DNA of 64,000 nt, taken from the NCBI GenBank assembly GCA_001858525.1, contig LAPX01000002.1, forward strand, positions 1 to 64,000, given 5' to 3'. This DNA is from Vampirovibrio chlorellavorus. Lineage in GTDB: Bacteria > Cyanobacteriota > Vampirovibrionia > Vampirovibrionales > Vampirovibrionaceae. Shown here one piece after another: positions 9,993 to 19,733 of this stretch. The notes beneath the pieces were generated by a model. It saw only the letters and a list, made by a program, of their open reading frames with translations, did not search any database and was not told where the DNA came from. The position numbers and the translations under genes are program-made. Numbering within the stretch: the stretch's first letter is position 1; every line of letters starts with the position of its first letter.

Positions 9993-10430
9993 CTATCCGT
10001 CTGCACTGAAAGCATTTTCCAGGTGCAGAATTTCTGCCGGTTGATTGTTGCCAGGAAACGTAATGCTGATTAGATCAAAGCGAATATTGCACTCGGTATA
10101 GTCGGGGTGGGCGGCCAAATACGCACCCGCCAAGTGGATCATTTGGTGAACCTTCTTTGCGTCTACCGCATCCAGGGGACTCTCCAGAAATTGTGTTTTG
10201 CGGGTTTTAACCTCTACAAAAACCAGCATTTCCAGACCAGGATGGTAAACAACCAGATCAATTTCCCCAAGTTTACCGCTGCGCCAATTAGAGGCTTCCA
10301 ATCGAAAGCCTTTATTCTGCATATAGGATTGCGCGATCTTTTCGCCCCGACAACCCGTTCGGCGAGAGGAGACAGACATGCAGGAAATCATACCGCAATC
10401 TCGCACCCCACGTGCGATTATAAACATCAC
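9993..10430 (-). CDS. YraN/UPF0102 family protein (nuclease-like fold)
   Basis: 'GEKIAQSYMQNKGFR...GEIDLVVYHPGLEMLVFVEVKTRK'; true start probably internal. Confidence 0.88.
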   Translation of the reverse strand: MMFIIARGVRDCGMISCMSVSSRRTGCRGEKIAQSYMQNKGFRLEASNWRSGKLGEIDLVVYHPGLEMLVFVEVKTRKTQFLESPLDAVDAKKVHQMIHLAGAYLAAHPDYTECNIRFDLISITFPGNNQPAEILHLENAFSADG

Positions 10431-10451
10431 TGATTCCAGCTTAGTCCGTGT

Positions 10452-10781
10452 TTATCCGAAGGTTTTAAAGGTGGACTCGATGTTTTTCCCAATCACCTTC
10501 CGGACTGCATCAATCTCGGTCTGCACGGCTTCACGCTGGGTATCCACCCGTCTCAATTGAAGCTCCAGAGATTTATCAATGGCCTGAATGGCACTGACCC
10601 GAGCCTGAAGCTGTTGCGCTTCCGGGCCTTCCGGTTCCAGGTTGGAGGCAATAGTAAACAACGCACCCGTGACGTTTGCCAACTGCATACGGGCCTGGTT
10701 GATGAATTGCCCTTGGAGCTCCAAATCGCTTTTACGAGCGGTGAGCATCATATATCTGGCTTGACTTGCTGCAAAACCCAT
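10452..10781 (-). CDS. Conserved coiled-coil hypothetical protein
   Basis: 109 aa 'MGFAASQARYMMLTARKSDLELQGQFINQARM...', predicted helical. Confidence 0.7.
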   Translation of the reverse strand: MGFAASQARYMMLTARKSDLELQGQFINQARMQLANVTGALFTIASNLEPEGPEAQQLQARVSAIQAIDKSLELQLRRVDTQREAVQTEIDAVRKVIGKNIESTFKTFG

Positions 10782-10958
10782 TGGATTCTCCTTTATAGAG
10801 AGATTGGACTCAGCCTATCTAAAGTGTTCTATAAGTATATAAAGGAGAGTTCGACTATAGTATTGATCGATATCGACCTATTGTTAAAATATTTTAACAA
10901 TATTTGTAATGTATATCCTCATGCTGACCTCTCAGGCCAACTCTTCGTGATCCAGGGT

Positions 10959-11630
10959 TTAGTCGTTGAGTGAGATTTTACCCGCCCCGGTATCAATAGT
11001 CTGCTTGGTGGAAATGGGCACAACATAGTTTGGGTCCACCATCAGGTTTAGCATAATCTGCTCATCCTTGCTCATATTGGGGAAATGGACACCCACCCGG
11101 TGTTCAAAGGTCTGCCAATCGTACTGGATGTGTTTAACCACCCCTTGAATATTGCAGTCCTCACCCTTGCAGTTGAATTTAAACTGATAGGTCTGTCCAA
11201 TGGTCAGTTTGAGCATGGCCCGCTGAGCGGCATAGCGCAGGGTCAGGCCAGTGGGAGTGCCATTGACCGCTAAAAACAAAGTCTGAGAATCCACCAGCAG
11301 TACCGGAAAATCCACCGCTTTGCGCGGTTGTTGCCGACGGTCCGGGTGAGAGGCTTTTTGGATGGGGGTACAAAAATGGATAAACTGCTGGTCTTTCTCT
11401 TCTATTTTGAGCACGGTAACCGAAAGGGTGTCAAAAGGCTGGGCCGTTTCCTGACTGGTGGGCACGTCCATAAAAATACGCGTTCCAATGGCAACCTGAT
11501 GATCACCGCGTTTCTTGGTGCTAAGAACCAAACGGACTTCTTGATTGTTGGCCTCAATAACATCCAGATAACAGGCAGCATAAACGTTTTTGTTAATCTG
11601 GAAGCGACCTTTGCTAATTGTTTTGCTCAC
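10959..11630 (-). CDS. PilZ domain protein (possible YcgR-like flagellar brake)
   Basis: 'RRQQPRKAVDFPV' RxxxR c-di-GMP binding motif with upstream YcgR-N-like region. Confidence 0.75.
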   Translation of the reverse strand: MSKTISKGRFQINKNVYAACYLDVIEANNQEVRLVLSTKKRGDHQVAIGTRIFMDVPTSQETAQPFDTLSVTVLKIEEKDQQFIHFCTPIQKASHPDRRQQPRKAVDFPVLLVDSQTLFLAVNGTPTGLTLRYAAQRAMLKLTIGQTYQFKFNCKGEDCNIQGVVKHIQYDWQTFEHRVGVHFPNMSKDEQIMLNLMVDPNYVVPISTKQTIDTGAGKISLND

Positions 11631-11956
11631 TCCGTTGGGCCTGATTTGATTTTTGTAACATTTAAAAAGCTCAGTATATCCATATTACCATATTTGGCAT
11701 GGCCTGAAAGACTGCATTCTATGGGTATTACCCGAGCGGACACTTGTTCTTTTCAGCCCATGGGGCTTACAATAAGAATTAACCGCCGACTGTGACTCAT
11801 TTCCTGTTTATAATCCCAGCTTAAATGATAGCCGCTAAACTTAATTCAAGCTTTATCTTTACACTTCTTTAACTGTTACTCAACACTTAATTTTGTGGGG
11901 ATTCAGGAACAACTTGGGTTCAAAAACAGTCTTCTCTATAACGATAGGAAGGGTGC

Positions 11957-13231
11957 TTGAAGCTGATGATGCAGAGACGGAATTTTGGGCTCCAGCTTTT
12001 ATTGTTGAGTATGGTGACCACATTGATGGTTTCCGCACCAGCTATGGCTGCGCCCGCACAAGGGTCTACTCAGGCAGTGCAAACCCTGGAAACTACCTTG
12101 TTTGCCGTTCAATACGATCAAGAACCTCTGGATTCGCGGGTGGGTCGCCTGGAAGAGACGGTTTTTGGTCAGCGGCAAACGGGCTCTCTGGATGTTCGCA
12201 TTGAAAAATTAAAGACAGCCCTCTCTCCCAGCACATTGGGACCCTTGTCGGCACAGCCCAAAAATCCAGTGACCCCGCCTAAAAGCACTGATACGAAGAA
12301 TGATAACAAGTCCGTGGCTTCCGCTAACAAGACAACAGCCAACAGCATTGGCAATAAAGTACCAAGCAACCGAGCGCCCGTCTCGAGTAGTACACCCCGA
12401 ACCGCTTTGCCCGCGCCTACCGCCGGAGAAAGCGATTACCCCACCATCAGCCAAATGGAACTAAAACTGTTCGGGAAAACCTATTTGCAAGAAGATATTA
12501 CCGTGCGATTGGCCCGTTTGGAAAAAGATGTCTTTAAAGTCCCTCAGACCGGGGCTTTATCGGATCGCATGGACAATTTACAAATGGTGGTTCTGGGGGA
12601 TACCGGTGTGGCTGCGCCACCATCCACGGTCATTCCCTACATCGGGGGCAGTAACAACGTGGGTGGCCCAACTGGGACCTATTCCACCTATACCCCACCG
12701 CCTTACGGTCAACTGGGCAACGGATACACCCCACCGCCCGCCTATGGCGGCAATGGTGGTAATGCCGGCCAATCAAATTACTACCCTGGCTCTCAGGTAG
12801 CGACAAACAATGGCCCTGCTTATGGCAATCCCCCTGCCTACGGACAACCTGTGCCGGGCAATTATCAGCCGCAGGCCTACGGTAGCAACAGCGGCGATCA
12901 GCAGGCCAGCTACCAGCCAGTGATGGCGGCTCCGGGCATGTCTGGCAGCGGACAGGTTTCTCCTGATTTGCTAGCCGCTATGGATGAAGTGGAAAAACAG
13001 GTCTTGGGGCATACATACCCCAGTGATCCAGTGAATAACCGGCTGGATCGTCTGGAAGGCAAGGTATTTCATACCACATCGCCGGAAATGGACCCCAATG
13101 AGCGGATGCAGCGGGTCATTGCCGTAGCCTCTGCCGGTGGCGCACCTTCTTCACCGCAAGCCAAGGCCAAGTCCACTTTTCAAAACTTGCTGCCCATCAT
13201 TCTAACCATCTTGCCCTTGATTCTGCTGTAA
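11957..13231 (+). CDS. Secreted/anchored hypothetical protein with three copies of a ~45-aa repeat
   Basis: Signal peptide 'LQLLLLSMVTTLMVSAPAMAAPA'; repeats 'LETTLFAVQYDQEPLDSRVGRLEETVFG', 'MELKLFGKTYLQEDITVRLARLEKDVFK', 'VEKQVLGHTYPSDPVNNRLDRLEGKVFH'; P/G/Y-rich linker; hydrophobic C-terminus. Confidence 0.85.
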   Translation: MKLMMQRRNFGLQLLLLSMVTTLMVSAPAMAAPAQGSTQAVQTLETTLFAVQYDQEPLDSRVGRLEETVFGQRQTGSLDVRIEKLKTALSPSTLGPLSAQPKNPVTPPKSTDTKNDNKSVASANKTTANSIGNKVPSNRAPVSSSTPRTALPAPTAGESDYPTISQMELKLFGKTYLQEDITVRLARLEKDVFKVPQTGALSDRMDNLQMVVLGDTGVAAPPSTVIPYIGGSNNVGGPTGTYSTYTPPPYGQLGNGYTPPPAYGGNGGNAGQSNYYPGSQVATNNGPAYGNPPAYGQPVPGNYQPQAYGSNSGDQQASYQPVMAAPGMSGSGQVSPDLLAAMDEVEKQVLGHTYPSDPVNNRLDRLEGKVFHTTSPEMDPNERMQRVIAVASAGGAPSSPQAKAKSTFQNLLPIILTILPLILL

Positions 13232-13324
13232 CTGGGAAGCGGCTGCTCCTGATGGCATTTTCAACTGCCCTGTTGTTCCACGATGGTGTTTGGTTCAAGA
13301 TGAAGTCAGTGTGTTGATATGTAG

Positions 13325-13903
13325 GTGGGATCGTTCAGCCCCATGGTCGTCATTAGTCCAGTCATTGAATCAACACGACGTCTGTGGATTGCCTCCCCCT
13401 GGGGTGGGTGGTGCCTGCAGAGTACCGATCAGGCTTTATTGCGTCTGGACTGGCAAGGGACGCAATTCCTTGCCGCACCCGATTGTTCATCGCAACCAGA
13501 GACCGAGTTGGAGCATCAGGCGGTGGCCCTTTTGCACCGGTATTTTCAAGGGGAGCGGGTTGTTTTTGACCATCTGCCCTTACAACTGACGGGGACGCCC
13601 TTCCAGCAATCCGTGTGGCGGAGTCTGGCAAGCATTCCATATGGAGAAACCCGCCCTTATCAGTGGCTGGCCCAACAGGCGGCCAAGCCCAAGGCGGCCC
13701 GTGCGGTGGGCGGCGCCTTGGGACGAAATCCATTACCCATTATCCTGCCTTGTCATCGGGTCATTACCAGTGCCGGGGGCTTAGGGGGATTCATGAGTGG
13801 CCGGGGTGCGGATGCTTTGGCCCTTAAAGAAGGTTTATTGAGCTTGGAAGGCATTGCCTTGGGAGCAGCGGGTGGGCGATTGACTGTTTTCAGTAAGGGC
13901 TGA
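13325..13903 (+). CDS. ogt: Methylated-DNA--[protein]-cysteine S-methyltransferase
   Basis: Active-site 'LPIILPCHRVITSAGGLGGF'. Confidence 0.92.
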   Translation: MGSFSPMVVISPVIESTRRLWIASPWGGWCLQSTDQALLRLDWQGTQFLAAPDCSSQPETELEHQAVALLHRYFQGERVVFDHLPLQLTGTPFQQSVWRSLASIPYGETRPYQWLAQQAAKPKAARAVGGALGRNPLPIILPCHRVITSAGGLGGFMSGRGADALALKEGLLSLEGIALGAAGGRLTVFSKG

Positions 13904-16900
13904 CCCTTTAAGAAGCTTTTGCCAGAGGATAGCCAGCGATCAGTGGGTGGCTTGAGCATCAAGCCGGTGGCTTCCTGCTCATCAAGCGGTGACTGGGAAG
14001 GCTTGGAAAAAGCCGTTTGCCATTTTTTTTTCAGCGACGTGGGAAGGGCCACAATGTCCTCTGGTAAGTTGATGTCCCCAATGGGCCGTGATGCCAAAGC
14101 GGCTTTGGGACCATCCTTACTTGTCTGGTTTGGCTTTTTAGCGCCGGACTGACCGGAGCTTCCGCTGGCACTGTCACTGTCCTGGCTGTCCCATTTGCGC
14201 TTTCGGATAGTCTGCCCGTAGCTTGCGGCCAGTTTCACCGCGGCTTGTGGATCAACCACGCCATGTCCTTGCTCTGAACGGGGCACATCCGGGAGCGGAA
14301 CTGCGGTCTGCTTCAAAATTTCCCGCAACGCCGCCGGACTGAGATTGGGATTTTGTTGCAGCATCAGACTCAGCAGGCCGCTGACGTAGGGACTGGCAAA
14401 GGAAGTACCATTGACCAGCGTTTTGGGATTCCCTTTGTACTGATCCCAACTGTAGACCATCATATCGGCACCGGGAGCCAAAACAGTGGGGACGAGCCTG
14501 GTATTCAGGCTGTCACCGCGGCTGCTGAAGTCGGCTATGCGATGTTGGGCCCGGTTCTGATCATCGCCTTGGGTGTTCAAAGCGCCTGCCAGAATGACCT
14601 TATCCAGAATGTAGTCCACCGTTTTGGCGTCTTCCTGGGTCAGCTTGTCCAAATCCAGACCAAAGACGCTAAGGGTACCCACTTTGGGGAAGGCCATGCC
14701 TTCACCCTCATTGCCGGCGGCAAACACCATTTGTATGCCGGCCTTTTCCGCCAGATCTACCACTTTTTTGTAGTCTCGTAGAATGGTTCGGACATCTTTA
14801 TGCAGGATGGCGTTGGGGTTACTGAAGCCCCAGGAGTTGTTGATGACCCGAATGTCGTTTTCTCCGCGGAGTTTGCCTTCGATCATTTTTTTGTACACCG
14901 CCATCGTGTCTTTGGCCTGAAAATCAGGCCACTTGTCAGAGAAAACCACGGCATCCGGAGCCACCCCTTTCAGTTTACCGTTGGCCGCGGCTGTACTCAT
15001 GACCATGGTGGGGTGGGTATGCTCTGGGTCCTCAGCGGCAGCGGGCAACTTCACCCGATCCTGAAAGGCCTCTTCGTTCTCCGGATCCACATAACCACCA
15101 TCCACGATGGCCATTTGAACGCCTTTGCCGGTCACCCCCTGCTGATGCAGTTGCTCAATGCCCAAACCGGGATGAATCAGCGATCGGACCAACGAGTGGT
15201 CCTCATGATCGGCCTCCAGTCCATGATCATGGCTCAACAACGCGGACAGGGCATGCCTGCGGAAGTTGGGATCGGGGGTTCTCTCCACGAAGGCCTTAAT
15301 GTCCTTGACCCCGTCTTTAAACTGGTACAAGGCGCTGGCCGCTTTGATTCGCACCGCCCGCATAGCGCGGGTGGTATTGGGTGTTTCCATAAGTCGGACC
15401 AACTTGGTTTTGGCTTGCCGAATTTGTTCATCAGAAGCGTTTTGATTGGCGTGTTCGGCAATTTGACCCAAGGGTTCCGGTACAAAGTTCTTCAACACGG
15501 CATCATCCAAAGCATCCAGCATTACATCCAGCGCTTCCGATCGTCCGATATCGCCCAGAGCGGCCAGGCTGTTCAGCCGAACGTTGGCCGCAGCGCTGGC
15601 TGGATTCCCCCGATAGCTCAGATCAGCGTCCCAATCAATTTTGCCCTTGAGGGGATCACGGGTTCGTTCCTTCAAATACCCCAGACTACCCGCATCTTTC
15701 AGCACTCCCAGGATGCGGATGGCCAGCATTTGGGCCATGGGCGACTTTTCGCTTTCAGCCAGTCGCGTTAAAAAGGGTCGCAACACAGTGCTTTGGGTAG
15801 CCAACAGCTTTTGGAGGCTGAGATTGGGGGGCAGGCCCAAATTCAACCCCAGAAAATCAGAACTGTTTTGAGGGTTAAGTTGCTGGTAGACCCTGGGCTC
15901 CGGAAGCGCCTTCCGCAGGGCCTGTTCTTCATCTGGGCCAATGCTGGGATGTTTTCCGCTACGCAGGATATCCAAAAGTTGGTGCTGGGTGTCGACCTGA
16001 CGTTCGCTCTCACTTTTTTTGCGGTCCGCTTGCAGCACTGAGAAGACGGCGTTGAGCAAAGCAACCTGCTGGGCGCCACTCATGCGAATGTGCTTGCTGT
16101 CGGCCAGCATAATGGCCGAGGCAATGGCCTGAGGGTCCTGTTGCAGCACCCAAAGCTGGGTGGCAGTCAATCGCAGGGCTTCCAGATCTTCCGCTGAGCG
16201 GGCCGGCGGTTTGACCGCCAACACCTTGATGGCCGTCATGGCTTGCAGTCTGGTTTGCAAGGATACGGCCTGTGCTGCGGGCCCCTGGGTCATCATGCCC
16301 AACACCAGCAAGGCCACTTGCCGCGTTTCCAGATCATAATCGCTGTGCAAGGCCCGGTTGCTGAGGGCCTCGATAAACTCATCCCCGTTTTCGGCCACTT
16401 GCTCCAGAAATTTGACATAGCTTCTCAGCCCATTGGCATTGAAGCCCCCCATCAGTTCCAGGAAGGTTTTGGGCTTAAGCAACTCCATGGTTTTTTGCTG
16501 AGCCGCTGACTCCTTGGCATGAACTAGGCTTTTGAGGGCCGCTTTGCGGATTTCCGCATCTCGGGCGTAAAGGTTGGGATAAATATCGCTATTGTAGTTG
16601 AGTCCATTGCGATGACGCAGCTGTTTGAGGGCCTTGGCTTTAATGGCCGGGTTGCCGTTGATCAGCCCCAGTTTTAAGGCCGCCGTACTCGATTTATCAT
16701 TCTGGAGGGCCAAGGCGTCCATCAGGCCAGAGAGCAGTTCTGTGCCAAACTGGGCCTGTTTTTCTTTTAAAATGGCAATCTGGGCCAAGGCTTCCAGCAA
16801 ATCAATGGTTTTGCCCTGCGGAGTTTTCAGTAAGACCTTCTTTTTCATTGCCTCCAGCTCGTTTCTGGGAATTTCTGCCAGCAATTCGGAAGCAGGGCGT

Positions 16901-17703
16901 TGGTATTTTTTCTCCAGATCTTTCTGGAATTCTTCCTCGGCCAGTTCCGTAGCCCGAATCATCTGCTGCACTTCCCCGTCATCCATCAGGGTCATGCCGA
17001 TAGTATTTTGATACTCCTGTTGCAGGGCTTTTTGTCCCACTTTGGTGTTCAGTCTGCTGATGCCCAACAGCAGCGTTTTCAGTTCCGTCATGCGGTCTTT
17101 TCGGGCCGTTTCCTCCGGTCGGCGATCGGCAAAGGGGAGGCGCAGGGTTGGCTGGGCCAAACGTTCTACCATTTCGGCCTTGCGACGCTGGTAATTGTCC
17201 AGCAAGACCCCGCTGAGTTCGGTCACCGTGTAACTGTTGGGATTGGTGCCGCTACCAATCGCGCCAATGGCTTCCGCAGCGGCGGTGCGAACTTCCGTAT
17301 TCTCCTCATCATCATTCAGCAGATCCACCAGAACAGGAAGGGCCTCAATACTCCCGGCTCTCCCCAGTATTTCAGCCAGGGCCGCCTTCTCTTCAGGATT
17401 ATCACTCTCTTGCAGGTTCTGGATGAAGTCCCGTTCCAGCGCTTTGCCTGAGCGAGGGGCTCTAGGCTGGTCTGACGACACAGAACGACTGGGCGTTGGA
17501 CTGGTGGCAGGCAGAGACTCCGGGCGAATGCTGGAACTTTCCGATGGTTCCTCGGTGAATCGGGAACGTTGAACAAACTGATCCTCTGGAGATGAGAACG
17601 ATTGCAGATAGTCCAATGCTGGCGGCTTCGCGGCGATCTTTTCTTTTGCTTTGTTATTTAAACGGTTGAAAAAATTACCGCCAAAAAATTGCACGGATTC
17701 CAT
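13753..17703 (-). CDS. HEAT-repeat N-terminal region fused to subtilisin-like (S8) serine protease
   Basis: 1316 aa; HEAT-like repeats ('ALAEILGRAGSIEALPVLVDLLNDDEENTEVRTAAAEAIGAIG'); catalytic blocks Asp 'MAIVDGGYVD', His 'EHTHPTMVMST', Asn 'NNSWGF', Ser 'NGTSFASPYVSGLLSLML'. Confidence 0.93.
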   Translation of the reverse strand: MESVQFFGGNFFNRLNNKAKEKIAAKPPALDYLQSFSSPEDQFVQRSRFTEEPSESSSIRPESLPATSPTPSRSVSSDQPRAPRSGKALERDFIQNLQESDNPEEKAALAEILGRAGSIEALPVLVDLLNDDEENTEVRTAAAEAIGAIGSGTNPNSYTVTELSGVLLDNYQRRKAEMVERLAQPTLRLPFADRRPEETARKDRMTELKTLLLGISRLNTKVGQKALQQEYQNTIGMTLMDDGEVQQMIRATELAEEEFQKDLEKKYQRPASELLAEIPRNELEAMKKKVLLKTPQGKTIDLLEALAQIAILKEKQAQFGTELLSGLMDALALQNDKSSTAALKLGLINGNPAIKAKALKQLRHRNGLNYNSDIYPNLYARDAEIRKAALKSLVHAKESAAQQKTMELLKPKTFLELMGGFNANGLRSYVKFLEQVAENGDEFIEALSNRALHSDYDLETRQVALLVLGMMTQGPAAQAVSLQTRLQAMTAIKVLAVKPPARSAEDLEALRLTATQLWVLQQDPQAIASAIMLADSKHIRMSGAQQVALLNAVFSVLQADRKKSESERQVDTQHQLLDILRSGKHPSIGPDEEQALRKALPEPRVYQQLNPQNSSDFLGLNLGLPPNLSLQKLLATQSTVLRPFLTRLAESEKSPMAQMLAIRILGVLKDAGSLGYLKERTRDPLKGKIDWDADLSYRGNPASAAANVRLNSLAALGDIGRSEALDVMLDALDDAVLKNFVPEPLGQIAEHANQNASDEQIRQAKTKLVRLMETPNTTRAMRAVRIKAASALYQFKDGVKDIKAFVERTPDPNFRRHALSALLSHDHGLEADHEDHSLVRSLIHPGLGIEQLHQQGVTGKGVQMAIVDGGYVDPENEEAFQDRVKLPAAAEDPEHTHPTMVMSTAAANGKLKGVAPDAVVFSDKWPDFQAKDTMAVYKKMIEGKLRGENDIRVINNSWGFSNPNAILHKDVRTILRDYKKVVDLAEKAGIQMVFAAGNEGEGMAFPKVGTLSVFGLDLDKLTQEDAKTVDYILDKVILAGALNTQGDDQNRAQHRIADFSSRGDSLNTRLVPTVLAPGADMMVYSWDQYKGNPKTLVNGTSFASPYVSGLLSLMLQQNPNLSPAALREILKQTAVPLPDVPRSEQGHGVVDPQAAVKLAASYGQTIRKRKWDSQDSDSASGSSGQSGAKKPNQTSKDGPKAALASRPIGDINLPEDIVALPTSLKKKWQTAFSKPSQSPLDEQEATGLMLKPPTDRWLSSGKSFLKGQPLLKTVNRPPAAPKAMPSKLNKPSLRAKASAPRPLMNPPKPPALVMTR

Positions 17704-18099
17704 ACGAATAAACCCCCTTCAATGTGCATATAGCTGATGTATTAAAAAATGAAACCCAAAGATCCCCTGGTGACGGGGCATCCCTTCCAAAAACTCATCC
17801 CATATCTTGTTGAGCAAATAAACTACCATAGTTTAAAAAACAATGCAAATATGATTGTTAAAATATTTCTATATCATAATGCCTCCAAGGCAAAGGCCAT
17901 GAGCCCAGCCATAGCGGGCTCCTTAATGACCCGGAAGGCAGCATCTGGCATGCGCTTTGGCGGGTTATCAGACCACTCGGCATGGCGGGCTGACGCCCCT
18001 GGGCACAGCGGTTCCTTTGAAATCGTGCGAGATGGTGACAAAAATTTTAATTCCCCTCTTGTAATCCGGGAGAGGTCACGTTATAACATTAAGACCCAA

Positions 18100-18175
18100 G
18101 GGGCATTGGCGCAGTTGGTAGCGCGCTTCAATGGCATTGAAGAGGTCAGGAGTTCGAATCTCCTATGCTCCACCA
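18100..18175 (+). tRNA. tRNA-Ala(GGC)
   Basis: GGGGCATTGGCGCAGTTGGTAGCGCGCTTCAATGGCATTGAAGAGGTCAGGAGTTCGAATCTCCTATGCTCCACCA; encoded CCA. Confidence 0.97.
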
Positions 18176-18185
18176 AATTTCACCA

Positions 18186-18218
18186 AAGCCGATTTCCTAC
18201 TTGGGATATCGGTTTTTT
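18186..18218 (+). terminator. Intrinsic terminator after tRNA-Ala
   Basis: AAGCCGAT...ATCGGTTTTTT. Confidence 0.6.
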
Positions 18219-18280
18219 GGTTTTTATAAGTTTTTAAAACGATTCTAACTGGAACAAGCTAAACAGAGGGACTCTCATTC

Positions 18281-19459
18281 ATGGCCAACCGCACTTCCCA
18301 CAAAGCCGCTCAATTTAACGAGTCTGTGATTCGTCAAATGAGCCAAATGGCCCGCAAATACGAAGCCATTAACCTGGCCCAAGGGTTTCCGGATTTCCCC
18401 TGTCCCGAAGAACTGAAAGTGGCCGCCTGCGAGGCCATTCACGATGATATCAACCAATACGCGGTCACCTGGGGCGACGCCCAGTTCCGGCAGGCCATTG
18501 CCGAAAAAGAAGGCCCGTATCTGGGCATTTCCATCAACCCTGACACCGAAGTCACGGTAACTTGCGGGGCCACCGAGGCCATGGCTGCGGTCATGTTGGC
18601 CACCATCAACCCCGGCGATGAAGTGATTGTATTTGAGCCCTATTACGAAAACTATGGCCCTGATGCCATTATTGCCGGTGCAGTGCCTCGTTATGTGACC
18701 TTGCACCCCCCGGAATGGCGTATTGATGAAGCGGAACTGGCCGCGGCTTTCAATGACAAAACCCGTGCCATCATCATCAACACCCCCCACAACCCCACCG
18801 GCAAGGTATTCAGCCGGGCTGAGCTGGAAATGATCGCCAAGTACTGCCAAAAGTGGAATGTCCTGGCCTTCACCGATGAAATCTATGAGCATATTCTTTA
18901 TGATGGGCATCAGCACGTGGGCATGGCCAGCCTGCCGGGTATGAAAGACCTGACTGTGACCATCAACGGTTTGTCCAAAACCTACAGCGTGACCGGCTGG
19001 CGGGTGGGCATTGTCATTGCCCCGGAAGACATTACCAACGCCGTGCGTAAAATGCACGACTTTTTGACCGTGGGTGCCGCGGCTCCCCTCCAACGGGCGG
19101 GCATTACGGCCATGCAGTTGCCCCAGTCCTACTATCTGGATTTGGCCCAAAAGTACAATGAAAAACGCCTGATCATGATGAACATTCTGGATGAGGCGGG
19201 CATCAAGTATTTCCGCTCCCAAGGAGCCTATTACGTGTTCAGCGATATCTCGGAATTTGGCTACAAAACCGATGTGGAATTTACACACTTCTTGATGAAA
19301 GACATTGGGGTGGCCGTGGTGCCCGGCTCCAGCTTCTTTAGCCGTCCGGAGTTGGGACGTAAGTTTGTGCGCTTCTGTTTCGCCAAACGCCCGGAGACAC
19401 TGCAAGCCGCTCAAGTACGCTTACAAAAGCTGAAAGACACGGTGCGTCTGGGGCGCTGA
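18281..19459 (+). CDS. PLP-dependent class I/II aminotransferase (methionine/kynurenine/aspartate-type)
   Basis: 'INLAQGFPDFPCPEELK', 'NTPHNPTGKVFS', PLP-Lys 'GLSKTYSVTGWRVG'. Confidence 0.94.
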   Translation: MANRTSHKAAQFNESVIRQMSQMARKYEAINLAQGFPDFPCPEELKVAACEAIHDDINQYAVTWGDAQFRQAIAEKEGPYLGISINPDTEVTVTCGATEAMAAVMLATINPGDEVIVFEPYYENYGPDAIIAGAVPRYVTLHPPEWRIDEAELAAAFNDKTRAIIINTPHNPTGKVFSRAELEMIAKYCQKWNVLAFTDEIYEHILYDGHQHVGMASLPGMKDLTVTINGLSKTYSVTGWRVGIVIAPEDITNAVRKMHDFLTVGAAAPLQRAGITAMQLPQSYYLDLAQKYNEKRLIMMNILDEAGIKYFRSQGAYYVFSDISEFGYKTDVEFTHFLMKDIGVAVVPGSSFFSRPELGRKFVRFCFAKRPETLQAAQVRLQKLKDTVRLGR

Positions 19460-19519
19460 AGCCCCATTGCTTCTCAACCCAAGTGAAAAGATCGCAACAA
19501 AGCCAAGGGAGCTTTTATC

Positions 19520-19729
19520 TTGTACTTGCCGACCCTGTGTGGCCTCAAGCCTTTTAGCCTCAAATCACAACAAGCGTCTAAAAATACCCCTGACAGCAAT
19601 TCTCCACGGACTTTTCCCAAAGAGCGGCAGTTGGTGCGCCAGGAAGTTGATCTTCGAGCACTAAAAGTCATCATCCGGCAGGCTGTTGAGGAAGTGGAAG
19701 GGACTGAGACCTCAAGAAAGCTTCTTTAA
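19520..19729 (+). CDS. Putative small protein (69 aa, TTG start)
   Basis: TTG at 19520 preceded by AAGGGAG; Ser/Pro-rich N-terminus; weak evidence. Confidence 0.35.
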   Translation: MYLPTLCGLKPFSLKSQQASKNTPDSNSPRTFPKERQLVRQEVDLRALKVIIRQAVEEVEGTETSRKLL

Positions 19730-19733
19730 TTGC

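Noticed and set aside
14800-15771. 323-aa plus-strand ORF (and neighbouring + ORFs within 14353-17572)
   Set aside because: Antisense to the well-supported HEAT/S8 protease CDS; low-complexity with no motifs.
17880-17970. Possible SRP (4.5S) RNA, from the 'TGACCCGGAAGGCAGCA' string near a hairpin GAGCCC...GGGCTC
   Set aside because: Only partial resemblance to the SRP GGAA tetraloop region; the conserved CAGG/AGCAG internal loop and flanking stems could not be completed by eye.
17749-18237. 162-aa plus-strand ORF
   Set aside because: Runs through the tRNA-Ala gene; the C-terminal part is translated tRNA, so it is not a real CDS.
18275-19414. 379-aa minus-strand ORF
   Set aside because: Complete antisense shadow of the aminotransferase gene (18281-19459); His/Gly-rich composition typical of a reverse-frame artefact.
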